Source: Sphingobium sufflavum
GTDB lineage: Bacteria > Pseudomonadota > Alphaproteobacteria > Sphingomonadales > Sphingomonadaceae
Direction: 5' to 3'
DNA: 64,000 nucleotides
Assembly: GCF_021403115.1 (NCBI RefSeq)
Contig: NZ_JAJSSH010000001.1
Location: forward strand, 1 to 64,000
Shown: positions 19,413 to 28,328 of the stretch, piece after piece
How positions within the stretch are numbered: the stretch's first letter is position 1
How the letters are laid out: each line of letters begins with the position of its first letter
Made by a program: the position numbers and the translations under genes
The notes under the pieces: generated by a model
Told to the model about the DNA's origin: nothing
What the model saw: the letters and a program-made list of their open reading frames with translations, nothing else
Databases searched by the model: none

Positions 19413-20435
19413 TTGGATCGCTCGCTGAAACGTATCCGTCCCTCCCCGCCCTCCGCGCATGACGTCGCGCGGCTGGCCGGCGTGTCGCAGGCCGCGGTCA
19501 GCCGGGCCTTCACGCCGGGCGCGAGCATCGCCAAGGCGACGCGGGAAAAGGTGATGGAGGCCGCGACGGAGCTGGGCTATCGCCCCAACCTGCTCGCCCG
19601 GTCGCTCATCAAGGGCGTGTCGGACCTGATCGGGGTGGTGATCGGCAATACGCAGAACCCCTTCTTCCTGCCGGTGCTGGAGGAACTGTCCACCCGCCTG
19701 ACCCGCGCGGGCAAGCACAGCCTGGTCTTCACCGCCGAGCATGGGCATGACGCCGATTTCCAGATCGAGGACGTGCTGCGCTATCGCGTCGATGCGCTGG
19801 TGCTGATGTCGGCCAGCCTGTCCTTCGAACTGGCAGAGAAGTGCAGCCGGGAAGGGATACCGCTGATCTTCTTCAACCGGCGACCGCGGTGGGATCTGCC
19901 CATGGCCAGCGTCACCGGCGCGAACGAGAAGGGCGCGGGCGAGATCGGCCGCCATTTGCTCGAACAGGGCTATCGCCGCATCGCCTATATGGGCGGGCCG
20001 ACCGATTCCCCCACCAATAATGAGCGCGAGGAGGGCTTCCGCCGCGCGCTGGAGCAGCAGGGCGCGGAGCCAGCGATGCGCGAACTGGGCTATCTGACCC
20101 GTGAAGGCGGTATGGCGGCGGCGCGCGCCCTGCTGAACCGGCCCGACCGGCCCGACGCCATTTTCTGCGCCAACGACTTCATGGCCATCGCGGCGATGGA
20201 GGTGGCGCGCCATGAATTCGGCCTGGAGATCGGGCGCGAGATCGGTATCGCCGGGTTCGACGACATGCCGGATGCGTCCTGGCCGTCCTTCGACCTCACC
20301 ACCTATTCCCAGCCCATCGGCCCGATGATCGACCGGGTGATGGAACTGGTCCTCGACCTCGACGCGCGCGAACGGTTCGAGCAGGTGATCGTCGAGGGTG
20401 CGCTCCAGAAACGGGGCAGCACCCGGCGGGGATAA
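19413..20435 (+). CDS. LacI-family transcriptional regulator
   Basis: 340 residues. The N-terminal HTH (AHDVARLAGVSQAAVSRAF, about residues 15-33) and hinge helix YRPNLLARSL are typical of LacI/GalR. The periplasmic-binding-like effector domain follows (DLIGVVIGNTQNPFF to the end). Start: TTG 19413, 15 nt after the amidohydrolase stop. It probably controls the flanking catabolic genes; the effector is unknown. Confidence 0.92.
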   Translation: MDRSLKRIRPSPPSAHDVARLAGVSQAAVSRAFTPGASIAKATREKVMEAATELGYRPNLLARSLIKGVSDLIGVVIGNTQNPFFLPVLEELSTRLTRAGKHSLVFTAEHGHDADFQIEDVLRYRVDALVLMSASLSFELAEKCSREGIPLIFFNRRPRWDLPMASVTGANEKGAGEIGRHLLEQGYRRIAYMGGPTDSPTNNEREEGFRRALEQQGAEPAMRELGYLTREGGMAAARALLNRPDRPDAIFCANDFMAIAAMEVARHEFGLEIGREIGIAGFDDMPDASWPSFDLTTYSQPIGPMIDRVMELVLDLDARERFEQVIVEGALQKRGSTRRG

Positions 20436-20476
20436 CCGCCCGGCATCGTGCAAGACGAGAGGGAGACAGGATAGAG

Positions 20477-21454
20477 ATGGCACTTGCTCAGGACATACGG
20501 GATCGGCTGACCCTGCCCGCCTTTGCCGCGCCGATGTTCCTGTGCAGCGGCGTCGATCTGGCCATCGCCTGTTGCAAGGCGGGGATCATCGGGTCGCTGA
20601 CGCGCAACCATTGCCGCGACCTGGCCGAGCTGGAGGCGCAGCTGACGGCGGTGACGGCGGCCTTGGCGAGCCATGCGGAGGCCCATCCCGGCGCGAAGAT
20701 CGGCCCGCTGGCGGTGAATATCTCCCCCACTTTCGCGCAGGAGGAGTTTCGCGCCCATCTCGCCGCCTGCCGCCGTTTTGGCGTGCGGATCATCGTGACG
20801 TCGGTGGGCGACCCGACCCTCAATGCGCCGCTGGTGCAGGATCATGGCCTGCTCCATTTCCATGACGCCACCACTATCCGCTTTGCCGAAAAAGCAGCGG
20901 CGGCGGGCGTGGACGGCATCGTGTGCATCGGCGCGGGCGGCGGCGGCCATGCGGGCACGATCAGCCACCTCGCCTTCATACCGCAGGTGCGGGCGATGTT
21001 CGACGGGACGGTGGTGATGGCCGGCGCGGTGTCCAGCGGTGCGGTGATCCGCGCGGCGGAGATATTGGGCGCGGACCTCGCCTATATGGGCACCCGCTTC
21101 ATCGCGACGCGGGAGGCCGCCGCGCCGGACGCTTATAAGGCCATGCTGGTCGAAGGGGGCGTGACCGATGTCACCTACACCCGTGGCGTCAACGGCCTGC
21201 CCGCAAGCTGGCTGAAGGCGTCGTTGCGCACCATCGGCCTCGACCCCGAAAATCTCTTCATCCCGGAAGGGCGCAGCACCGACCATCTGCCCGAAGGCAA
21301 GACGCCGTGGCGCGACATATGGAGCGGCGGGCAGGGTATCGGCCTGATCGCGGATATTCCGGCGGTGGAGGATCTGGTCGCCCGGCTGCGCGCGGAATAT
21401 GTCGCCGCCTGCGCCACGCCCGATATGGCGGACGCCGCACGGGCGGGGGCATGA
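20477..21454 (+). CDS. nitronate monooxygenase-type FMN enzyme
   Basis: 325 residues. FMN TIM barrel of the NMO/2-nitropropane dioxygenase superfamily: FAAPMFLCSGVDLAIACCKAG at the N-terminus, CIGAGGGGHAG (about residue 155), VMAGAVSSGAVIRAAEILGAD and YMGTRFIATREA. The family also includes enoyl-ACP reductase FabK-like members, so the reaction is not certain. Its stop overlaps the next ATG (ATGA), coupling it to the enoyl-CoA hydratase gene. Confidence 0.88.
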   Translation: MALAQDIRDRLTLPAFAAPMFLCSGVDLAIACCKAGIIGSLTRNHCRDLAELEAQLTAVTAALASHAEAHPGAKIGPLAVNISPTFAQEEFRAHLAACRRFGVRIIVTSVGDPTLNAPLVQDHGLLHFHDATTIRFAEKAAAAGVDGIVCIGAGGGGHAGTISHLAFIPQVRAMFDGTVVMAGAVSSGAVIRAAEILGADLAYMGTRFIATREAAAPDAYKAMLVEGGVTDVTYTRGVNGLPASWLKASLRTIGLDPENLFIPEGRSTDHLPEGKTPWRDIWSGGQGIGLIADIPAVEDLVARLRAEYVAACATPDMADAARAGA

Positions 21455-22188
21455 CCGGCGAGCGCATCCTGCGGGAGGATGCCGGTGGGCTGTGCACGCT
21501 GACCCTCAATCGGCCCGACAAGCTCAACGCGCTGGACACCGAATCCTTCGAGGCTCTGGAGGCGCATCTGGCGGCGCTGGAGACGGAGACCGACCGGATC
21601 GGCTGCGTCGTGCTGCGCGGGGCCGGGCGCGGTTTTTGCGCGGGCGCTGACCTGAACGCGATGGGCAAGGCGCCGGTGCCGCCCACCTATAAACCCGGCG
21701 TGATCGACAGGCTGGCCGTCCTGCCGCAGCCGGTGATCGCGGCGGTGCATGGCGTCTGCCTGACCGGCGCGCTGGAACTGGCGCTGGCCTGCGATGTCAT
21801 CATGGCGGATGCCAGCGCGCGCTTTGCCGACACCCATGGCGCATGGGGGCTGGTCGGCGCATGGGGCATGGCGCAGCGCCTGTCCCGGCGCATCGGGACC
21901 GCGCCCGCGAAACGGATGATGATGACCGGCCGGAGCATCGACGCGACGGAAGCGCAGCGGCTGGGCCTGATCGACGGGCTGGCGGCAACGGGAGAACTGG
22001 ATGCGCTGGTCGCCGGGCTGGCCCAGGAAATATTGGCCAACAGCTGGCACACAAATTTCGCGGCGAAACGGATGATGCGCGAGGGGGAGGGGCTGCCGCT
22101 GGCGCAGGCCCTGATGCAGGATCGGGATCGCTATCCCGGCAATGCGCCCGACCATGCGGAACGGCTGGCGCGTTTCACGAAACGGTGA
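21451..22188 (+). CDS. enoyl-CoA hydratase/isomerase (crotonase family)
   Basis: 245 residues. Crotonase fold: LTLNRPDKLNALD, oxyanion-hole segments GRGFCAGADLNAMG and HGVCLTGALELALACD, with FADTHGAWGLV following. Catalytic residues vary between hydratase and isomerase members and cannot be assigned by eye. It overlaps the preceding NMO-type gene by 4 nt. Likely part of a CoA-dependent degradation step with its neighbours. Confidence 0.9.
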   Translation: MTGERILREDAGGLCTLTLNRPDKLNALDTESFEALEAHLAALETETDRIGCVVLRGAGRGFCAGADLNAMGKAPVPPTYKPGVIDRLAVLPQPVIAAVHGVCLTGALELALACDVIMADASARFADTHGAWGLVGAWGMAQRLSRRIGTAPAKRMMMTGRSIDATEAQRLGLIDGLAATGELDALVAGLAQEILANSWHTNFAAKRMMREGEGLPLAQALMQDRDRYPGNAPDHAERLARFTKR

Positions 22189-22205
22189 TTCGGGGCCACG
22201 ACGGC

Positions 22206-23108
22206 CTATAGCGCCGCCGCGATGGCCCCGACCCGCGCCAGCACCGCCTCCCGCTCCGTCACCGCCATGCCCGATGGCGGTTCGTAAAAGGCCGTGAGGA
22301 AGCAGGGCGTCCCGTCCGCGCGCCAGAAGGCGGCAATATCATTGACCTTTACGATGCGGCCATCCTCGCTGGCGTAGGTGCCGGTCTTGTCCCCCGCCCG
22401 GAAACCCTGCGGCAGTCCGGCGCGCAGCCGCGCTGCACCCGTCTTGGTCGCCACCATCCAGCCGACGAGCCGGTCGCGCGAAGCGGGTTTCAGCACATCC
22501 CCGGTCAGGATCGCCGCCATGGTGCGCGCCATCGCGGCGGGCGTGCTGGTGTCGCGCTGGTCATCGCCCTCACTGGTGTTGAGGTCCGGCTCATAACGGT
22601 CGAGCCAGCTCACATCATCGCCCAGCGCGCGCCAGAAGCGGGTCAGCGCCTCCGGCCCGCCGATCTGGCGCAGCAGGAGGTTGGCGGCGGCATTGTCGCT
22701 CTGCACTTGCGCGGCCTCTGCCAGCGCCGCGATGCTGAGCGCCCCCTGCGGCAGCGCCGCCTGCACGACGGGGCTGTGCCCGACGATGTCCCGTTCGGAA
22801 AGGGTGACGGGCATCGACCCGCGCAACGTCCCCGCGTCGATCCGCGCCAGCACAGCGGCGGCAAGCGAGAATTTGAAGGTGGAGCATAGGGTGAAACGCG
22901 CGTCCTGCCGATGGCCCAGCAACACACCCGTCTTGCCATCAAGAAACGCGACGCCAAGGCGACCGCCGGAACCGCTTTCAAGGCGCGCGAGGCTGTCCGC
23001 GAATTGCCCTTCGCCGCTGGCAGGATTCGCCCATCCCCGCCCCAGCGCAAAAGCGAGTCCGGCACCACCGAAACTCGCCAGCAGAACGCGACGCTGGATG
23101 CCGGTCAT
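22206..23108 (-). CDS. class A (serine) beta-lactamase
   Basis: 300 residues with all class A landmarks: CSTFK (Ser76 nucleophile, Lys79; S70xxK73), SDN at 137-139 (S130-D-N), EPDLN with the general base Glu173 (E166) and KTG at 241-243 (K234). The N-terminus IQRRVLLASFGGAG looks like a Tat signal. The residue before the nucleophile is Cys, as in CTX-M-type enzymes, but no Cys is seen after KTG, so the disulfide of class A carbapenemases is absent. Its ATG overlaps the stop of the ExbD-like lipoprotein gene (ATGA). Probably chromosomal; spectrum unknown. Confidence 0.95.
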   Translation of the reverse strand: MTGIQRRVLLASFGGAGLAFALGRGWANPASGEGQFADSLARLESGSGGRLGVAFLDGKTGVLLGHRQDARFTLCSTFKFSLAAAVLARIDAGTLRGSMPVTLSERDIVGHSPVVQAALPQGALSIAALAEAAQVQSDNAAANLLLRQIGGPEALTRFWRALGDDVSWLDRYEPDLNTSEGDDQRDTSTPAAMARTMAAILTGDVLKPASRDRLVGWMVATKTGAARLRAGLPQGFRAGDKTGTYASEDGRIVKVNDIAAFWRADGTPCFLTAFYEPPSGMAVTEREAVLARVGAIAAAL

Positions 23109-23443
23109 GGACCATTCCGTTCAAGTCGAGGCGCCACCATGCCAACCTTGCTGATGCCCACATACTGCATCGTAAAGAGGGCCGCGCCGATGCAGCGATA
23201 AGGCGTCGCATCGCTGGCCTGGACATGCACAGGCTCCCGTATCCCGCCCAGAGCGGTTTGAACGAAAGAATCGACGTCCTGCGTGGTCGCGCGGTCCGTC
23301 CGCACGCCGTTCACTGTCACGCCAACCAACGCACCATCCGGGCCGCAAGGCAGCTTAAGCGCGGTGCCATGCTCCTCGGACTGCCCTGCCGTGCAGGCGC
23401 CGATTGCAGCCATGACCAGCAACGGGGCCGCTGCAGTCCGCAT
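23105..23443 (-). CDS. ExbD/TolR-fold putative lipoprotein without TM anchor
   Basis: 112 residues. The N-terminal signal has a possible lipobox (MAAIGAC, Cys17). The rest resembles only the periplasmic domain of ExbD/TolR: GVTVNGVRTD, then PVHVQASDATPYRCIGAAL and MQYVGISKVGMVAP. The cytoplasmic stub and proton-channel TM helix (with its Asp) of real ExbD are missing. It sits between ispG (4 nt upstream) and the beta-lactamase gene (4-nt overlap). Function unknown; perhaps peptidoglycan- or envelope-associated. The fold call is by pattern only. Confidence 0.72.
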   Translation of the reverse strand: MRTAAAPLLVMAAIGACTAGQSEEHGTALKLPCGPDGALVGVTVNGVRTDRATTQDVDSFVQTALGGIREPVHVQASDATPYRCIGAALFTMQYVGISKVGMVAPRLERNGP

Positions 23444-23447
23444 GTAA

Positions 23448-24614
23448 TCACTCCGCCGCGACGCTGGCCTGTCCCGCGTCGGTGGTCGCCGCTTCGATCG
23501 CGGCGGCGGCTTCCATCTCGGCGGCCTTGGCCTCGACCAGGCTGACGATATGGTCGAGCATCGTCTCGCTCTCCACCGTATGATCGGTCACGCCCGACAG
23601 ATAGATCATATGCTTGCCATTGCCGCCCCCGGTGACGCCAATGTCCGTCTCGCGCGCCTCGCCCGGCCCGTTGACGACGCAGCCGAGGACGGAAAGGGAC
23701 AGCGGGGTGCGGATATGCTGGAGCCGGTCCTCCAGCGCCTCCACCGTGCGGATCACGTCGAAACCCTGCCGCGCGCAGGACGGGCAGGAGACGACGCGAA
23801 CACCGCGTGTGCGCAGGCCAAGGGATTTCAGGATTTCATAACCGACGCGCACTTCTTCTTCCGGCTCGGCGGAGAGGGAGACGCGGATCGTGTCGCCGAT
23901 GCCGGCCCACAACAGATTGCCGATGCCGATGGCGCTCTTCACCGTGCCGCCACGCAGCCCGCCCGCCTCGGTAATGCCAAGGTGCAGGGGACAATCCACC
24001 GCATCCGCCAACTGGCTGTAGGCGGCGACGGCGAGGAAGGCGTCCGACGCCTTTACCGCCACCTTATATTCGTGGAAATCCTGGTCCTGGAGAAGCTTGA
24101 TATGGTCGAGCGCGCTTTCGACCAGCGCATCCGGGCAAGGCTCGCCATATTTTTCGAGCAGGTCACGCTCCAGCGACCCCGCATTGACGCCGATGCGGAT
24201 CGAGCAGCCGTTGGCTTTCGCGGCATCGACCACTTCCTTGACGCGGGCGGACGAACCGATGTTGCCGGGGTTGATGCGCAGGCAGGCGGCACCGGCATCG
24301 GCGGCTTCCAGCGCGCGCTTATAATGGAAATGGATGTCGGCCACGATGGGCACCCGCGACGCACGCACAATCTCGCGCAGCGCCGCCGTCGATTCCTCGT
24401 CGGGGCAGGAGACACGCACGATATCCGCCCCCGCTTCCTCGCACCGGCGGATCTGGTCGATCGTCGCTTTCGCGTCGCTGGTCAGCGTGTTGGTCATGGT
24501 CTGCACGGTGATCGGCGCATCGCCGCCGACCGGCACCGATCCCACCATGATCTGACGGCTTTTCCGGCGGACGATGTCGCGCCAGGGACGCAAGCCGGGA
24601 TTATGGTCGGACAT
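23448..24614 (-). CDS. ispG: HMBPP synthase IspG (GcpE)
   Basis: 388 residues. The N-terminal TIM barrel includes [27 protein letters not shown] and LRINPGNIG. The C-terminal iron-sulfur domain has the CPSC pair ([13 protein letters not shown]) and a third Cys in [11 protein letters not shown]. It converts MEcPP to HMBPP in the MEP isoprenoid pathway. It leads an apparent operon with the ExbD-like and beta-lactamase genes; ATG 24614. Confidence 0.97.
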   Translation of the reverse strand: MSDHNPGLRPWRDIVRRKSRQIMVGSVPVGGDAPITVQTMTNTLTSDAKATIDQIRRCEEAGADIVRVSCPDEESTAALREIVRASRVPIVADIHFHYKRALEAADAGAACLRINPGNIGSSARVKEVVDAAKANGCSIRIGVNAGSLERDLLEKYGEPCPDALVESALDHIKLLQDQDFHEYKVAVKASDAFLAVAAYSQLADAVDCPLHLGITEAGGLRGGTVKSAIGIGNLLWAGIGDTIRVSLSAEPEEEVRVGYEILKSLGLRTRGVRVVSCPSCARQGFDVIRTVEALEDRLQHIRTPLSLSVLGCVVNGPGEARETDIGVTGGGNGKHMIYLSGVTDHTVESETMLDHIVSLVEAKAAEMEAAAAIEAATTDAGQASVAAE

Positions 24615-24796
24615 GGGTAGCTCCGGTAACGGACAGGTAAGGGCGAATCTGGCTGCCCCTCATAGCCCAGCCGTCGACCGTTCGCCATGGCGGCGATGAT
24701 GGGCCGATTCTGGTGGCTTCCGGTGGCTCTGTCCGTGCCCCGGATGAGCCAGCGCCTGCGCCGAGCGGCGCCCGGCAGCCGGGTAATAAGGGGAAA

Positions 24797-24887
24797 TGGC
24801 GGAGCGGCAGGGATTCGAACCCTGGATACGCTTTTGACGTATACTCACTTTCCAGGCGAGCGCCTTCGACCACTCGGCCACCGCTCC
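24797..24887 (-). tRNA. tRNA-Ser (anticodon GGA)
   Basis: 91 nt including encoded CCA. The acceptor stem is GGAGCGG/CCGCTCC and the T arm contains GGTTCGAATCC. The anticodon loop CTGGAAA gives anticodon GGA. The long variable arm (GTATACGTC...GCGTAT) is typical of tRNA-Ser. It lies in the gap between ispG and the MJ0042 protein gene, all on the minus strand. Confidence 0.96.
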
Positions 24888-25052
24888 GCATGCCAGGAAG
24901 GCCGTGCCCTAGACGAGGGCAGGCGCTTGTGCAAGCCATGGTGAAATTTCTCTGCGCAATGATGGCACCAATCGCAACGATGGCGGGAATGGGCGGTCCC
25001 GGCGCCCCGATATGCGATAAACAATGGCGTCCACTGCCGAACGACCGAAAGT

Positions 25053-25943
25053 TCAGTTGGCGCTGTCGTCCACGAACTTGAGCGACAGGTTGCGGGCGTT
25101 CTTGGGAATGTCGAGACGACTTTCCGACACGCGCGCTTCCTCGTTGGGCTTGAGCCGGGCCTTGTCCGCCTTCGTGATCCAGCTGAACACCAGCCGCCCC
25201 TGCGCGTCACGCAGTTCCACGACGATGGGCGGCACGGGCAGTTCCTGATCGGCGCTGTTCACGATGCGGCCGCTGAACGCGAAATATTCCTCGCCCGTGG
25301 GCAACTTGCGCCGTTCCGGTTCTTTGGGAAGGTAGAAGAGCAGTTGCGGCTGTTCGCGATTGGCGGCGAGGCCGAGGCTGACCGCCCATCCCGGCGGGCC
25401 GAAATGCCAGAGCGCGCCGCCCGCCACCGCCGTCAGCAGCGCGAACAGAATCGCCCCGATCGTCCAGTAGCGTGCCGGATTACGCCGCGGCTTGCGCCGT
25501 GGACGCACCACAGGCTCCGCCTCATACTCCGCATAGGCATAGGCATCCGCCGGATCGGCATAGGTCGACGCGACCGGACTGGCCGGGGGCGAAGTGGGGG
25601 CGACCGCCTCTGGCGCCGCCACTGGCGGGACGGGTGGGGCGTCGACCACGGCTTCCGCAGATCGATTTGCGGGCGTTTCCGCAACCGGTGCACTCGCAAC
25701 AGGCGTAACGGGAGCGGGCGCTTCCGCCGGAACAGATGGCGATGGAGAAGGCTGGGGCTGAGATTGTGGCTGGGCGACCGGCGCGGCGGGCACAGAGTCC
25801 GCATCCGGCCGGGCGGCCAAGGGCGCGCCCTCCTGGAACCAGCTATGTTTGCACGAGGCGCAGCGGACCCGGCGGCCCTCATGCCCGATGGCGCTATCCG
25901 GGACGACGTAGCGCGTTGCACAACTGGGACAGGTCAGGATCAT
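25053..25943 (-). CDS. MJ0042 zinc-ribbon, single-TM protein with DUF3426-like C-terminus
   Basis: 296 residues. The N-terminus MILTCPSCATRYVVPD...VRCASCKHSWF is an MJ0042-type zinc ribbon. A Pro/Ala-rich linker (about 45-150) follows, then a TM helix near WTIGAILFALLTAVAGGALW. A C-terminal DUF3426-like periplasmic beta domain (FSGRIVNSADQELPVPPI onward) ends the protein. Function unknown. Start: ATG 25943, placing the zinc ribbon at the very N-terminus as in relatives. It is divergent from ftsE. Confidence 0.87.
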   Translation of the reverse strand: MILTCPSCATRYVVPDSAIGHEGRRVRCASCKHSWFQEGAPLAARPDADSVPAAPVAQPQSQPQPSPSPSVPAEAPAPVTPVASAPVAETPANRSAEAVVDAPPVPPVAAPEAVAPTSPPASPVASTYADPADAYAYAEYEAEPVVRPRRKPRRNPARYWTIGAILFALLTAVAGGALWHFGPPGWAVSLGLAANREQPQLLFYLPKEPERRKLPTGEEYFAFSGRIVNSADQELPVPPIVVELRDAQGRLVFSWITKADKARLKPNEEARVSESRLDIPKNARNLSLKFVDDSAN

Positions 25944-26126
25944 TCTGCCGTCCATAAACACGGCTTTAGCCCCAAGGGCAAGTAGGGTTAATGATCCGGC
26001 CTGACGGTTTCGCGACTCGGCGGCGGGCGCGGCTTTACGGGGACGGGTCGCCTGTGCCATGGAGGGCGCTGACCGGCGCCCGTGGCGCGCGCCCGGCATA
26101 GCAGCACAGGGGCCAACGGGTCGACG

Positions 26127-26852
26127 ATGACGGCGATCGTCCAGTTCGAAAATGTCGGCCTGCGCTATGGTTTCGGCGGGGAAACGCTGTCCGACCTCAA
26201 TTTCTCGTTGGAGCAGGGCAGCTTCTATTTCCTGACCGGGGCATCGGGCGCGGGCAAGACCTCGCTGCTCAAATTGTTATACCTCGCGCAAAGGCCCAGC
26301 CGGGGGGCGATCCATCTGTTCGGCACCGACATCGTGACCATGGCGCGCACCCGTTTGCCCGGATTCCGGCGGCGGATCGGGGTGGTGTTCCAGGACTTCC
26401 GGCTGGTGCCGCACCTGTCCGCCTATGACAATGTCGCGCTGCCGCTACGCATCGCGGGCGTGTCCGACGCGCAGTTGAAGACGCCGGTTGAGGAAATGCT
26501 GCACTGGGTCGGGCTGACCGACCGCGCCCATGCCCTGCCTGCCACCCTGTCCGGCGGGGAGCAGCAGCGGGTCGCCATCGCCCGTGCAGTGATCGGTCGA
26601 CCCGAACTGCTGGTCGCGGACGAACCCACCGGCAACGTCGACATGGAAATGGCCAACCGCCTCATCACCCTGTTCGAGGCGCTGAACAAGCTGGGCACGA
26701 CCATCGTCGTCGCCACCCATGATTTCAATCTGCTGGGCAAGGTCGCCAATGCGCGGATGATGCGGCTGGACGAGGGCAAGCTGGTCGATCCCACCGGCGC
26801 ATTGCGCTATCCCCCGCGTGCGCCCGCCGCACCGGACCTGCCGAAATGGTGA
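26127..26852 (+). CDS. ftsE: cell-division ABC ATPase FtsE
   Basis: 241 residues. Walker [10 protein letters not shown], signature [15 protein letters not shown] and Walker [13 protein letters not shown] are present. With FtsX it forms the divisome ABC complex that activates peptidoglycan hydrolysis at the septum. The start at 26127 gives the standard FtsE N-terminus [12 protein letters not shown]. ftsX begins within its last codons. Confidence 0.95.
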   Translation: MTAIVQFENVGLRYGFGGETLSDLNFSLEQGSFYFLTGASGAGKTSLLKLLYLAQRPSRGAIHLFGTDIVTMARTRLPGFRRRIGVVFQDFRLVPHLSAYDNVALPLRIAGVSDAQLKTPVEEMLHWVGLTDRAHALPATLSGGEQQRVAIARAVIGRPELLVADEPTGNVDMEMANRLITLFEALNKLGTTIVVATHDFNLLGKVANARMMRLDEGKLVDPTGALRYPPRAPAAPDLPKW

Positions 26853-27766
26853 GCGCGCCGACCATGGACAGCGTCATCCCGAAGGGCAGCGCCAACGACC
26901 GGCTGTTGCCCCAGGGGCGGCTGGCGGGGCCGATGCCCTGGATCGTGGCGATCATGATCTTCCTGACCGTGCTGGCCTGCGCGGCGGGTATAGCGCTGGG
27001 CGAGGGCGCGGCGGGGATGCGCGATGCGGTCGCCAACCGCCTGACCATCCAGGTGACAGAGGCAGACGCCGCGCGCCGCGACGCTCTAGTGCCGCGCATC
27101 CGGTCCGCCATCGCGCGCCTGCCCGGCGTGGGGCGCGTTACCGTCGCGCCACAGGAGGAACTGGTGCGCCAGCTCGAACCCTGGCTGGGCGCGGATGCCG
27201 CCGCTGCGGAAATACCGATCCCCGCGCTGATCGACGTGGACCTGTCCGTCGAGGGGCAGGCGGGCGACGCAACGCGCGCCAAGGTCGCAGAGGCCGTCGC
27301 GGCCATCACGCCCGAAGCACGGGTGGAGCCGCATGCCGCCTATATCGCGCCGGTCGCCGCACTGGTCCGCACCATCGGCTGGATCGCGCTGGCCATCGTG
27401 GCGTTGATGGCGGTCGCGACCAGCTTTGTCGTGGTGCTGGCGGCGCGCGGCGCGCATGCGACGCATCGCGGCACGATCGAGGTCATGCACATGCTGGGCG
27501 CGACCGACGGGCAGGTCATGCGCCTGTTCCAGCGCCGCATGACGCGGGACATCAGTTTCGGGTCCATCGTCGGGCTGGTTGCCGCCGGGGCGGTCATCTT
27601 GCTGGTCGGCCGGTCGATCCGGTTGCTGGCGGGCGACCTGATGGGCAGCATCGCCCTGCCCTGGTGGGGATGGGTCGTCCTGCCTATCCTGCCGATCGCC
27701 TTCATCGGCGTCGCCTGGTTTGCGGCGCGGCTGACGCTGCAATCCGCGCTGAGCCGGTCGTTGTGA
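26846..27766 (+). CDS. ftsX: cell-division permease FtsX
   Basis: 306 residues, four predicted TM helices. TM1 is near WIVAIMIFLTVLACAAGIAL, followed by an extracellular domain of about 130 residues. Three C-terminal TMs lie near WIALAIVALMAVATSF, GSIVGLVAAGAVILL and WVVLPILPIAFIGVAW. The motif IEVMHMLGATDGQVM is typical of the FtsX cytoplasmic loop. The ATG overlaps the ftsE stop by 7 nt. Confidence 0.94.
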   Translation: MVSAPTMDSVIPKGSANDRLLPQGRLAGPMPWIVAIMIFLTVLACAAGIALGEGAAGMRDAVANRLTIQVTEADAARRDALVPRIRSAIARLPGVGRVTVAPQEELVRQLEPWLGADAAAAEIPIPALIDVDLSVEGQAGDATRAKVAEAVAAITPEARVEPHAAYIAPVAALVRTIGWIALAIVALMAVATSFVVVLAARGAHATHRGTIEVMHMLGATDGQVMRLFQRRMTRDISFGSIVGLVAAGAVILLVGRSIRLLAGDLMGSIALPWWGWVVLPILPIAFIGVAWFAARLTLQSALSRSL

Positions 27767-27790
27767 GTCGTCCGCGATGAGCATATCCCC

Positions 27791-28321
27791 ATGATCCTGC
27801 GCCTGCTGTCCCTGATCCTGCTGGTCTGGATGGGCGCGTTCGCGCTGTTCGCCACGCTGCTGCCCCCCGCCGCGAAGGAGGAGCGCACCGACGCCATCGT
27901 CGTGCTGACCGGGTCGGCGGGGCGGATCGAGCGGGGCGCCGCGCTATTGAAACGGGGCCGGGCAGAGCGGCTGCTGATTTCCGGCGTGGACCGGGACGCG
28001 GGCAAATTTTCGATCAGTCGCACCTATCATATCCCGATGAAGACCATGCGCGCGCAGGTGGACCTGGGTCATGAGGCCATCGACACCCGGTCCAACGCGA
28101 TCGAAACGGCGGCCTGGATTCGCAAGCGCGGCTATCGCTCCGTCCGCCTCATCACCGCCGACTGGCATATGCGCCGCGCGCGCTATGAGCTGGAGCGGCA
28201 GATGCCCGCCGATGTCCACATCGTATCGGACAGCGTGCCGACCCAACCCAGCCTGCGGATATTGCTGCGGGAATTTCACAAATATGCGCTGCGCCGCATC
28301 GCCGGCCTTGCGGGAATCTGA
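27791..28321 (+). CDS. YdcF/DUF218 family membrane protein
   Basis: 176 residues. An N-terminal TM helix (LLSLILLVWMGAFALFATLL) is followed by the DUF218 domain: DAIVVLTGSAGRIERGAALL, LISGVD, TRSNAIETAAW and LITADWHMRRA. DUF218/ElyC-type proteins are linked to envelope polysaccharide metabolism. It lies between ftsX and an acyltransferase gene in one plus-strand unit; 24 nt follow ftsX. Confidence 0.88.
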   Translation: MILRLLSLILLVWMGAFALFATLLPPAAKEERTDAIVVLTGSAGRIERGAALLKRGRAERLLISGVDRDAGKFSISRTYHIPMKTMRAQVDLGHEAIDTRSNAIETAAWIRKRGYRSVRLITADWHMRRARYELERQMPADVHIVSDSVPTQPSLRILLREFHKYALRRIAGLAGI

Positions 28322-28328
28322 TCGTCAC

